DNA of 10,535 bases from Candidatus Fermentibacteraceae bacterium (GCA_029932015.1 JAOZQW010000028.1:1-10535); one strand, 5' to 3'; counted from the first letter of the stretch, positions 1-6,243 are shown. Made by a program: numbers and translations. Notes: a model not told the origin generated them from the sequence alone.

Positions 1-2
1 TT

Positions 3-2510
3 GACCTTCTGGCAGCACTTCGGGAAAACGGCATGGACAGCGTCAAGGTCATTGGCGGCAGGTACGGCCTTTCCAGCAAGGAATACACACCAGCTTCGGT
101 CAAGGCGGTATTCGACGAGGTCAGAAAACCTGAGTCGAAGAACCACTTCACACTAGGTATCAACGATGATGTGACCAATACTTCAATCGAGGTGGGTACG
201 CTCTGCCTCCCATCACCTGGAACAGTACAGGCGGTCTTCTTCGGCCTCGGTTCAGATGGTACTGTCGGTGCCAACAAGAACAGCATCAAGATAATCGGTG
301 GAGAGACTGATAACTACGCCCAGGGCTACTTCGTCTACGACTCAAAAAAGGCAGGCGCCCGTACAGTGAGTCATCTCCGTTTTGGACCGAAGCCCATCAG
401 ACAGACCTGTCTTGTGAGCAGTGCTGACTTCGTTGCATGCCACCAGGATATCTTCCTCGAGAAGTACGATATGCTCAGCTACGCGGCAGATGGCGCTACA
501 TTCCTCCTGAACAGTCCTTTCGGACCTGAGGAAGTATGGAACACTCTCCCGCGAGTTGTGCAGAAGGAGATGATCGCCAGGAAGCTTAAGTTCTTCGTCA
601 TAGATGCTTACGGTGTGGCGAAAGAGACTGGTATGGGCGTGCGGATCAACACGATCATGCAGACCTGTTTCTTCGCCATCTCGGGTGTTCTACCCAAGGA
701 CGAGGCGATCCAGAGGATCAAGGATGCCATTAAGAAGACCTATGGGAAGAAGGGCTCTGAGATCGTTGAGAAGAACTTCCATGCCGTCGATCAGACACTT
801 GCAAGCCTCTTCCAGGTCGACTATCCCGATGTAGTGACCAGCACCCTGGAGCTACCGCCAACGGTCCCCGCAGAGGCTCCGGAGTTCGTACAGAGGGTGA
901 CTGCCAGGATCATCAGCATGAATGGTGATGAGGTTCCTGTTTCAGACATGCCCGCAGATGGAACCTGGCCTACAGGGACAACCCAGTGGGAGAAGCGGAA
1001 CGTCGCTATGGATATCCCGGTATGGGAATCGGATCTCTGTATCCAGTGCGGCATCTGCAGTCTGGTCTGCCCCCATGCGGCGATCAGGATGAAAGTCTAC
1101 AACGGCGAACTCCTCGAAGAAGCACCCGAGACATTCAAGTCCACAGAGGCAAAAGGCGGTGAGTTCAAGGGGATGGCTTTCACCGTGCAGGTGGCCCCTG
1201 AAGACTGCACCGGATGCGGAACATGCGTGCATGCCTGCCCCGCCAAGGACAAAGCGTCCCCCGACAGAAAGGCCATTAACATGGCCTACCAGAAACCTCT
1301 CAGGGTCCCTGAGAGAGAGAATTACAGTTTCTTCCTTGGAATACCTGACTATGACAGGCGTCAGCTGAAGGTGGGAAGCATCAAGGGTTCACAGCTTCTG
1401 CAGCCACTCTTCGAGTACTCAGGAGCATGTGCAGGCTGTGGCGAGACGCCATATGTGAAGCTCCTCTCCCAGATGTTCGGTGACAGGGCGGTCATCGCCA
1501 ATGCCACCGGCTGCAGCTCCATCTACGGCGGTAATCTGCCTACCACTCCTTACAGCAAGAACCCTGACGGCAGGGGACCTGCATGGAACAACAGTCTCTT
1601 CGAGGATGCTGCTGAATTCGGTTTCGGTTTCAGGCTCACAGCCGACAAGCATTCCCAGCAGGCAAGGGAGCTTCTCTGGAAACTCGCGCCGAGTCTTGAT
1701 GTGAACCTCGTCGAAGCACTCACAGGCTCGAAGCAGGATTCTGAGACTGAGATCGCTGAGCAGAGAGGCAGGATCGCCGCCTTGAGAGGAGCTCTTGCAG
1801 GCATCGATACTACAGAGGCAAGACTGCTCGAGAGCGTCGCGGACTACTTCGTTCACAGGAGCGTCTGGATCATCGGTGGAGATGGCTGGGCGTATGATAT
1901 CGGCTACGGCGGTCTTGATCATGTGCTGGCTCAAGGCAAGAATGTCAATGTCCTGGTTCTGGATACAGGAGTCTATTCCAATACCGGTGGACAGTGCTCC
2001 AAGGCCACACCTCTGGCTGCTGTAGCCAAGTTTGCAGACTCCGGAAAACCTCAGCCCAAGAAGGATCTCGCCATGCTCTCGATGAGCTACGGCAACATCT
2101 ATGTGGCACAGATCGCCATGGGGGCCAACTACAATCAGACCGTGAAGGCATTTGCAGAGGCAGAGAGCTTTGATGGACCGAGTATCATCATTGCCTATAC
2201 CCACTGCATCGCCCACGGCATTGATATGACACTCGGCCTGGACGAACAGAAAAAGGCTGTTGAATCCGGCTTCTGGCCGCTCCTCCGCTTCGATCCGCGA
2301 AGGATCGGTATCGATCAGAACCCACTCCAGCTTGACAGCAAGGAGCCCTCAATAGCCTTCAGGGACTTCGCATACAACGAGGGGCGCTTCAAGAGCCTTA
2401 CCATCACGAAGCCGGAACATGCAGAGCATCTCATGGAACTGGCACAGGAAGAGGTTACGCGTCGCTGGAATCTCTACCGTCAGATGGCGGGTATGTCCTG
2501 GGACGATTAG
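3..2510 (+). CDS. nifJ: Pyruvate:ferredoxin (flavodoxin) oxidoreductase, 5'-truncated by window edge
   Basis: This enzyme oxidatively decarboxylates pyruvate to acetyl-CoA and CO2 and reduces ferredoxin or flavodoxin in the cytoplasm. The frame is open from the left edge (first whole codon at 3), so about 836 C-terminal residues of a usually ~1,170-1,200-residue single-chain enzyme are present; the N-terminal pyruvate-binding region is missing. Numbering from Met at 33: the gamma-type domain includes GTVGANKNSIKIIGG; the EKR motif is at 320-322; two [4Fe-4S] motifs CxxCxxCxxxCP start at C336 and C392; the cysteines of the proximal cluster are C466, C469, C494 and C725; the thiamine-diphosphate site is GGDGWAYDIG (615-624) followed by NTGGQ. 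All cluster ligands are intact, so the enzyme looks functional. There is no C-terminal flavoprotein fusion of the NADP-dependent type. It stands alone and converges on the transposase gene. The family call is very secure; pyruvate as substrate is inferred from family resemblance. Confidence 0.96.
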   Translation, partial: DLLAALRENGMDSVKVIGGRYGLSSKEYTPASVKAVFDEVRKPESKNHFTLGINDDVTNTSIEVGTLCLPSPGTVQAVFFGLGSDGTVGANKNSIKIIGGETDNYAQGYFVYDSKKAGARTVSHLRFGPKPIRQTCLVSSADFVACHQDIFLEKYDMLSYAADGATFLLNSPFGPEEVWNTLPRVVQKEMIARKLKFFVIDAYGVAKETGMGVRINTIMQTCFFAISGVLPKDEAIQRIKDAIKKTYGKKGSEIVEKNFHAVDQTLASLFQVDYPDVVTSTLELPPTVPAEAPEFVQRVTARIISMNGDEVPVSDMPADGTWPTGTTQWEKRNVAMDIPVWESDLCIQCGICSLVCPHAAIRMKVYNGELLEEAPETFKSTEAKGGEFKGMAFTVQVAPEDCTGCGTCVHACPAKDKASPDRKAINMAYQKPLRVPERENYSFFLGIPDYDRRQLKVGSIKGSQLLQPLFEYSGACAGCGETPYVKLLSQMFGDRAVIANATGCSSIYGGNLPTTPYSKNPDGRGPAWNNSLFEDAAEFGFGFRLTADKHSQQARELLWKLAPSLDVNLVEALTGSKQDSETEIAEQRGRIAALRGALAGIDTTEARLLESVADYFVHRSVWIIGGDGWAYDIGYGGLDHVLAQGKNVNVLVLDTGVYSNTGGQCSKATPLAAVAKFADSGKPQPKKDLAMLSMSYGNIYVAQIAMGANYNQTVKAFAEAESFDGPSIIIAYTHCIAHGIDMTLGLDEQKKAVESGFWPLLRFDPRRIGIDQNPLQLDSKEPSIAFRDFAYNEGRFKSLTITKPEHAEHLMELAQEEVTRRWNLYRQMAGMSWDD

Positions 2511-2535
2511 GAACCATCTGAACTTGAACTTCCGG

Positions 2536-2558
2536 GGGCCGGGCTCACAGCCCGGCCC
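2536..2558 (+). terminator. GC-rich hairpin after nifJ, probable terminator
   Basis: A perfect 10-bp stem (GGGCCGGGCT / AGCCCGGCCC) with a 3-base loop CAC starts 25 bases after the nifJ stop codon. It is very stable but not followed by a T-run on either strand, so it is a non-canonical terminator or a transcript-protecting 3' structure. It sits 7 bases outside the left inverted repeat of the adjacent element and shares the unit AGCCCGRCC with that repeat, so it could also be a REP-like element. Confidence 0.6.
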
Positions 2559-2565
2559 TCATCCA

Positions 2566-2586
2566 GGTCGGGCTTCACTTTCGATA
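2566..2586 (+). repeat. Left 21-bp inverted repeat of RAYT element
   Basis: It reads GGTCGGGCTTCACTTTCGAT plus A and is the exact reverse complement of 3695-3715. It overlaps the 3' end of the transposase gene (codons for Y-R-K and the TGA stop). Similarity continues imperfectly inward to about 2597 (6 of the next 11 bases match). Confidence 0.9.
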
Positions 2587-3603
2587 CTTATTTGACCGTT
2601 TAATCGCGTTTATGAGTATAAGCTCCTCGGGAGACGGATCCCTTCTCATTATCGCGGTAATAGCACTTGGGGTAACACGAAGATAACCGGATACATCCGT
2701 ATTGCTGAGACCAAGCTCATCAGTAAGGACTCTTACTAATGCAGCTCTCGTTTTGGACACTCTCCTCGAACCTTTTGACTGCTTCATTGACTTGCGAGGA
2801 ATCTGTCCCACATCGGCCGCGGTCTTCAGGAAGGCATCCATAAGTGAGTGTTCCTCCATCCGATCCCTGCATCTCAGGCCACGAATACTTCGCAGGTTTT
2901 CATATATCTGACCTGCATACTGCCGCGATCCAAGGATTCGCATTGCACTTGGACTGCAATTCCATGACATCTTCACAGCCGCCTGCACTCCATTTGATCC
3001 AAGGATGAAAGTTCCCTTCTCAAGCTCGATGTCAGTGTGCATTGGTTCCTTCTTAAGGAATTTCAAGTAACTGCTTTTCCATCCATTACTCTCATCATCA
3101 CTGAACAGAGATCTAATCAGCTCAGCATCATACCAGTCCCAGGCATCTGTATCACTCCGAACTACTTTCAGGTGACCACTATACGGGTATTCCGACAATT
3201 CATCCAGACTCCGTACGATGCCTGCCCTCAGTGGATTGAGATGAATGTACCGGATCAGTTCCAGTAGATAGTCACCTGTCTCGACCAGAATGGACGTGAA
3301 ACGCCCCTGAAACACGTGGCCCTGCCTCTCCTCACGGAGATTGTACCTTGCCGCGAATCCAGTCAATAGCCTCTGCATATTTACAGACAGTCCTTCTGTG
3401 CAGGGTTCGGCGAGTAGATGAAAGTGATTCCCCATGAGTGTCCAGGCGTGAACCTTCATGGTTCCCTCGAGAACTAATTTTCCCAGTCTCTGAATGAAGT
3501 CGTTAGCATGCTCCCAGGGAGAGAACACCATTCTCCCATCTACTGCCCTGGAGATGACATGATGGAGCGTTCCCGGTGAATCAAGGCGAAATGTCTGTCT
3601 CAT
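2575..3603 (-). CDS. REP-associated tyrosine transposase-like protein (Y1_Tnp, HUH) with C-terminal helix-turn-helix
   Basis: This is a 342-residue protein of the IS200-like/REP-associated tyrosine transposase (RAYT) group, single-strand DNA nucleases that nick and join REP-type sequences. Visible features: the N-terminal signature RLDSPGTLHHVISRAVDGR; the metal-binding HUH motif H60-F-H62 in MGNHFHLL; the helix RYIHLNPLRAGIV, whose Y119 is the likely catalytic tyrosine; and a C-terminal region (about 286-320, LTDELGLSNTDVSGYLRVTPSAITAIM) that looks like a helix-turn-helix. It is longer than minimal RAYTs of ~165 residues because of this extension. The start is fixed by the conserved N-terminus, yet no Shine-Dalgarno precedes it (see the promoter at 3610-3638). 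The frame is intact with no inactivating change, so it is probably active or recently so. Lower apparent GC than its neighbours suggests transfer. Confidence 0.9.
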   Translation of the reverse strand: MRQTFRLDSPGTLHHVISRAVDGRMVFSPWEHANDFIQRLGKLVLEGTMKVHAWTLMGNHFHLLAEPCTEGLSVNMQRLLTGFAARYNLREERQGHVFQGRFTSILVETGDYLLELIRYIHLNPLRAGIVRSLDELSEYPYSGHLKVVRSDTDAWDWYDAELIRSLFSDDESNGWKSSYLKFLKKEPMHTDIELEKGTFILGSNGVQAAVKMSWNCSPSAMRILGSRQYAGQIYENLRSIRGLRCRDRMEEHSLMDAFLKTAADVGQIPRKSMKQSKGSRRVSKTRAALVRVLTDELGLSNTDVSGYLRVTPSAITAIMRRDPSPEELILINAIKRSNKYRK

Positions 3604-3609
3604 GCAAAC

Positions 3610-3638
3610 AGTGTACTCTCATTGAGACGCACATTCAA
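3610..3638 (-). promoter_or_regulatory. Probable promoter of the transposase gene with palindromic spacer
   Basis: On the minus strand a -35 box TTGAAT (3633-3638) and a -10 box TACACT (3610-3615) are separated by exactly 17 bases. The -10 box ends six bases before the ATG (3603), so the transcript would start at or next to the start codon, a leaderless arrangement in line with the missing Shine-Dalgarno. The spacer holds an odd palindrome TCTCATTGAGA (3617-3627) that could be a repressor site. Each box matches consensus at 4 of 6 positions. Confidence 0.5.
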
Positions 3639-3694
3639 CCCCTGGAATACAGGAACTCAAAATAGAGGCTTTTAATGGATTTTGGACAATCTAC

Positions 3695-3715
3695 TATCGA
3701 AAGTGAAGCCCGACC
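3695..3715 (-). repeat. Right 21-bp inverted repeat of RAYT element
   Basis: On the minus strand this is identical to 2566-2586 read on the plus strand; on the plus strand it begins TATCGAAAGTGAAGCCCGAC. It thus duplicates, in opposite orientation, the extreme 3' end of the transposase gene. Its outer edge is followed by CTAT and then the 3' end of the tmRNA gene. Confidence 0.9.
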
Positions 3716-3722
3716 CTATTGG

Positions 3723-4074
3723 TGGTGGAGGCGGCGGGATTCGAACCCGCGTCCGGGAACAAGGGCTCATAGGCTACTACATGCTTAGGCCGGATTAAAT
3801 CTCATCCAGGTTCGGCTCCGGACGGCCTTGTCTGGACCAGCTCCCATTAATCTCGCCGCTTACGCCCGGAAGCAGGACTTCACGGCCAGCCCTCCATCTT
3901 GCGCCTGACCCCCGGCCGGAGAGCAATGCCGGGGCAGACGGCCACCCCTGTTTGTCAGGGTGGCGTGCCGTTATTTACGCGGCAATTGTAACATACCGCC
4001 AGTTTTACGAGGCAGCGGCACCTCGGCATGCAACCTGCAAACCACTTACGAACCCGTCGAGACCTGTCGCCCCC
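3723..4074 (-). ncRNA. ssrA: Transfer-messenger RNA (tmRNA)
   Basis: This is a one-piece tmRNA of about 352 nt that rescues stalled ribosomes by trans-translation. The 5' end GGGGGCG pairs with the 3' CGCCTCC to form a 7-bp acceptor stem whose third pair is G-U, the alanine identity determinant. The T-arm GGACGCGGGTTCGAATCCCGC and the preceding CCTAAGCATGTAGTAGCC closely match the classic tmRNA 3' part; near the 5' end GGTCTCGACGGG and GCATGCCGAGG are also diagnostic. Pseudoknot 1 can form from CCGAGG/CCTCG (4026-4021, 4012-4008) and TGCCGC/GCGGTA. A small hairpin TGCCG/CGGCA (3984-3980, 3970-3966) presents TAAATAA in its loop, as in the stop-codon hairpin of known tmRNAs. The tag-coding stretch is unusual (see findings). 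The encoded 3' end reads ACCACCA, one CCA more than needed. Confidence 0.96.
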
Positions 4075-4091
4075 ACGGTCTAAGCGAATTG

Positions 4092-4121
4092 ATACTATGT
4101 TTCAGTACTCTGAACTGTCAA
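4092..4121 (-). promoter_or_regulatory. Probable sigma-70-type promoter of ssrA
   Basis: A perfect consensus -35 TTGACA (4116-4121) is followed after 18 bases by TAGTAT (4092-4097; 4 of 6 matches to TATAAT). The tmRNA 5' end lies 17 bases past the -10 box, leaving a short leader of about 10 nt for RNase P removal. The spacer contains a small inverted repeat TTCAG-TACT-CTGAA (4101-4114). Confidence 0.65.
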
Positions 4122-4129
4122 GTCCGGGG

Positions 4130-4158
4130 TTGCCTAAGAGGGGCTATTCGATTATTTA
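4130..4158 (+). promoter_or_regulatory. Possible rpmB promoter
   Basis: TTGCCT (4130-4135) and TATTTA (4153-4158) are 17 bases apart on the plus strand; TTTAAT at 4155-4160 is an alternative -10. It would give a leader of about 35 nt before rpmB. The ~120 bp between ssrA and rpmB must hold both divergent promoters, which supports a promoter here, but the boxes are weak. Confidence 0.35.
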
Positions 4159-4187
4159 ATCAACTCTTATCCGAAACTCGTCAAACT

Positions 4188-4192
4188 AGGAG
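4188..4192 (+). promoter_or_regulatory. Shine-Dalgarno that decides the rpmB start
   Basis: AGGAG lies 3 bases before an ATG at 4196 but 9 bases before the ATG at 4202. The longer spacing is workable and the shorter is not, and starting at 4202 gives the family-typical N-terminus MSWKCDICGKGP. Confidence 0.7.
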
Positions 4193-4201
4193 CGAATGAT
4201 C

Positions 4202-4390
4202 ATGTCCTGGAAATGTGATATTTGTGGCAAAGGTCCATCAGTCGGTAACCGAGTGAGTCACTCCACTCGCAGAACCAAGCATGTATGGAAGCCGAATCTT
4301 CAATCAGCCAAGGTTCTCGTTAACGGCAAGCTCAAGAAGGTCAAGATCTGTACTACCTGCATTAAGACGGGCAAGGCACAGAGGATCTGA
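4202..4390 (+). CDS. rpmB: 50S ribosomal protein L28 (zinc-binding form)
   Basis: L28 is a small structural protein of the large ribosomal subunit. The product from 4202 is 62 residues: MSWKCDICGKGP at the N-terminus, a basic middle with the family feature RRTKHVWKPNLQ, and the end KVKICTTCIKTGKAQ. Two cysteine pairs (C5/C8 and C50/C53) mark the zinc-binding (C+) type of L28, as opposed to the cysteine-free paralogue many bacteria use under zinc limitation. An in-frame ATG at 4196 would add Met-Ile but is too near the Shine-Dalgarno. It is monocistronic: divergent from ssrA on the left and closed by a strong terminator on the right. No Zur-type operator is evident, in keeping with a zinc-dependent housekeeping copy. 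Confidence 0.97.
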   Translation: MSWKCDICGKGPSVGNRVSHSTRRTKHVWKPNLQSAKVLVNGKLKKVKICTTCIKTGKAQRI

Positions 4391-4411
4391 CTGACATATC
4401 CAGCAACTAGT

Positions 4412-4438
4412 AAGCGGGAGTCCATCGGACTCCCGCTT
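4412..4438 (+). terminator. Intrinsic terminator of rpmB (possibly bidirectional)
   Basis: A perfect 12-bp stem (AAGCGGGAGTCC / GGACTCCCGCTT) with loop ATC is followed by CTTCTTTATG, starting 21 bases after the rpmB stop. On the minus strand it lies 40 bases past the stop of the converging radical SAM gene, so it could also end that transcript, although no T-run follows on that side. Confidence 0.9.
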
Positions 4439-4478
4439 CTTCTTTATGAATACTGAGCAATATCCTATCCCCGAAGGG

Positions 4479-6152
4479 CTACTCCTCCACTTCCTTCTCC
4501 AGATCCTTCTCCATCGCCTTCATTCGATTCAGATGGGCGGAGACAGAGGCCTGGTACTCTCTTGAAAGTCTTGTGTGCCCAAAGCCCATATTCAGGAAAT
4601 CCCAGCCGAAAGAGCTCTCTGGTTTGAGTTCCCTGAAGACCCATCTCATATCAATACCTGCATTCTCAAAAGCGGTATTCCAGCCCATTCCCGTCAGTTT
4701 GTCCTCCAGGACACCGCAGATGCTGCGGTCTCCCCTTGCCAGAAGAGCCTGGATGTGGGCCTCCCTCGGATCACCACTTCGAACTTTGATCTTCTTGAGC
4801 TTCTTCAGTCCTGTGGTTATGGTGTCGATCCATTTCCTCAGATTATCGGGTCTCGCCATTGCGGACCACTGGAAAGCCATCCATGGTTTTGGTACGAAGG
4901 GCTTGAGGACAACCTGGATCGGTTTGTCAGTTAGCTTTCTTACAGCGGCTACGAACTCGATGATCGCAGCCCTATCAAGGTCGGTCTCGAATGGCATTCC
5001 GATCATGAAATAGATCCGTACTGAGCGATTCTCCTTGCTCAGTCGTCTCTCCAGCGAGGTTAGAAGTCTCTCATTCGTCAGCTTCTTACCGATAATCTTT
5101 CTCAATGAGTCCGACCCGGTCTCGGGTGCCAGTATGATGCTGTATTCCTTCAGGTCGTGAGCCAGATCCTCCATTGTTGCGGAGCTCTCAGTCTTATGGG
5201 AGCTGAGTTTAACTTCCAATTTGCACTTCGCTGCCGAATTGATGATGCTTCTTATCTCGGGATGCGATTTCGGAGAGCAGGCAGTCAGTACGATACTGCC
5301 ATCCTCAGATAGTGAGGTCATGATGTCCTCGATATCCTCGAGCTTGCATTCACGGTACGGCAGGCTTACATATCCAACCTGACAGAACTTGCAGTTAAAG
5401 GGACATCCCCGGGATATTTCGACCATCCTCAGATCACCGTATACACACTCGGGGGAGGTGACGCAGGAGGTACTTCCCATACCATCCGAGCCAGCCCATT
5501 GACGCATAATGCTACTGACCTTGCCCGGGATCTCGTGTATCGATGGCACGTAGATACCCGGCAGCGTGGCAAGTCTCCTGAGAAGCTTCTTCTTCGAAGC
5601 TCCTTGCGCTCCCATGCTCTTGATAGTGTCCAGCACTGGACCAATGGAAGAGTCAGTCTCGCCTATAACGAAGGCGTCCATGAACATAGAGAGTGGCAGC
5701 GGATTCGCAGTTACAGGGATACCGCTAACGATAACGAGAGGCCACTTGTCAGTTCTTTTCTCAGAGCGCAGCTCCATTCCGGCAAGCTCCATCATCTGCA
5801 GAACCTTCAGGTACTCCGACTCATCGGAGAGACTGAATGCAAGCAGATCAGACCTGCGAATGGACTTCCCCGTCTCAAGCGTTACAGCCGGATGCCCGTA
5901 CCTTGAGCGCCAATGGTACTCATCAGCCGGAGGGTAGAATGCTCTCTCGCAGGATGTCTCGGGCCACGATGCGAGCTGTCTGAAAAAGTTCTGGAAACGC
6001 AGAGATGACATCGCGGGACCGTATCCCTTTGGCGATGCCAGGACGATCTCGAATATCCCGCCTTCGGTGGAGAGATTTCCGTAGAGCTTCTCGGTCTCGA
6101 TATACTTGAGTCGAGCGACATCATATTTACTGGATGCTGGACGTCGGCTCAT
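4479..6152 (-). CDS. B12-binding-type radical SAM protein (TIGR03960-like), function unknown
   Basis: This 557-residue radical SAM protein resembles the uncharacterised family TIGR03960. The N-terminal ~200 residues look like a degenerate cobalamin-binding domain, with the family features CERAFYPPADEYHWRSR, AFSLSDESEYLKVLQMMELAGM and a NPLPLSMFMDAFVIGE segment. The core carries the [4Fe-4S]/SAM motif C250-PFN-C254-KF-C257, then APETGSDSLRKIIGKKLT (342-359) and YFMIGMPFETDLD. The C-terminal part (RSGDPREAHIQALLARGDR ... LNMGFGHTRLSREY) also fits this family. The DUF2344-type domain (TIGR03936) sometimes fused in relatives is absent. The substrate is unknown; an RNA or ribosome-related modification would be a guess. 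It is the last gene of the division block, 91 bp after ftsZ. The start ATG at 6152 has a G-rich stretch (6162-6166) 9 bases upstream, partly buried in a hairpin. The radical SAM call is secure, the family assignment moderately so. Confidence 0.88.
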   Translation of the reverse strand: MSRRPASSKYDVARLKYIETEKLYGNLSTEGGIFEIVLASPKGYGPAMSSLRFQNFFRQLASWPETSCERAFYPPADEYHWRSRYGHPAVTLETGKSIRRSDLLAFSLSDESEYLKVLQMMELAGMELRSEKRTDKWPLVIVSGIPVTANPLPLSMFMDAFVIGETDSSIGPVLDTIKSMGAQGASKKKLLRRLATLPGIYVPSIHEIPGKVSSIMRQWAGSDGMGSTSCVTSPECVYGDLRMVEISRGCPFNCKFCQVGYVSLPYRECKLEDIEDIMTSLSEDGSIVLTACSPKSHPEIRSIINSAAKCKLEVKLSSHKTESSATMEDLAHDLKEYSIILAPETGSDSLRKIIGKKLTNERLLTSLERRLSKENRSVRIYFMIGMPFETDLDRAAIIEFVAAVRKLTDKPIQVVLKPFVPKPWMAFQWSAMARPDNLRKWIDTITTGLKKLKKIKVRSGDPREAHIQALLARGDRSICGVLEDKLTGMGWNTAFENAGIDMRWVFRELKPESSFGWDFLNMGFGHTRLSREYQASVSAHLNRMKAMEKDLEKEVEE

Positions 6153-6157
6153 TAATA

Positions 6158-6185
6158 ATTACCCCCGTTCTTAGATGCGGGTAAT
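6158..6185 (-). promoter_or_regulatory. Hairpin in ftsZ-radical SAM spacer overlapping the ribosome binding site
   Basis: ATTACCC (6158-6164) and GGGTAAT (6179-6185) form a 7-bp inverted repeat around a 14-base loop; an extra C-G pair is possible if two Cs bulge. On the minus strand the 3' arm covers part of the G-rich putative Shine-Dalgarno of the radical SAM gene, six bases from its ATG. No T-run follows, so attenuation of translation is more likely than termination. The rest of the 91-bp spacer shows nothing convincing. Confidence 0.35.
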
Positions 6186-6243
6186 ATATGATAACAAGCA
6201 CTCCTATGCTACATCTCGCCTCAAAATCATGACCTGTATCTAC

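Larger units (their letters stand above)
2566..3715 (-). mobile_element. RAYT-type single-gene element bounded by 21-bp inverted repeats
   Basis: This 1,150-bp unit has a perfect 21-bp inverted repeat at its ends (2566-2586 and 3695-3715) and carries only a Y1/HUH transposase gene. The left repeat contains the last three codons and stop of that gene; the right repeat lies upstream of its promoter. RAYT genes are known to be flanked by short, often inverted, REP sequences, which fits. I see no convincing target duplication at the outer borders, as expected for single-strand HUH transposition. The right end is only 4-7 bases from the 3' end of ssrA. Treating it as a mobile unit is inferred from the repeats and the gene family. 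Confidence 0.65.

Noticed and set aside
1419..2216. 265-codon open frame on the minus strand inside nifJ
   Set aside because: It is antisense to the conserved TPP-binding domain of PFOR, has no recognisable family features and no plausible start context; it is a codon-bias shadow.
3723..3800. A tRNA gene or integrase att site at the ssrA 3' end
   Set aside because: The T-arm and acceptor belong to tmRNA, and no integrase gene or repeated ssrA 3' fragment is present in the window.
2558..3811. 11-bp direct repeat CTCATCCAGGT at 2558-2568 and 3801-3811 as a possible target duplication of the element
   Set aside because: The right copy lies inside the tmRNA body about 85 bp from the element end and the left copy runs into the inverted repeat, so the geometry does not fit; probably coincidence.
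3960..4199. 79-codon plus-strand frame over the ssrA 5' half and rpmB leader
   Set aside because: It runs antisense through the tmRNA and through the divergent promoter region; no family resemblance.
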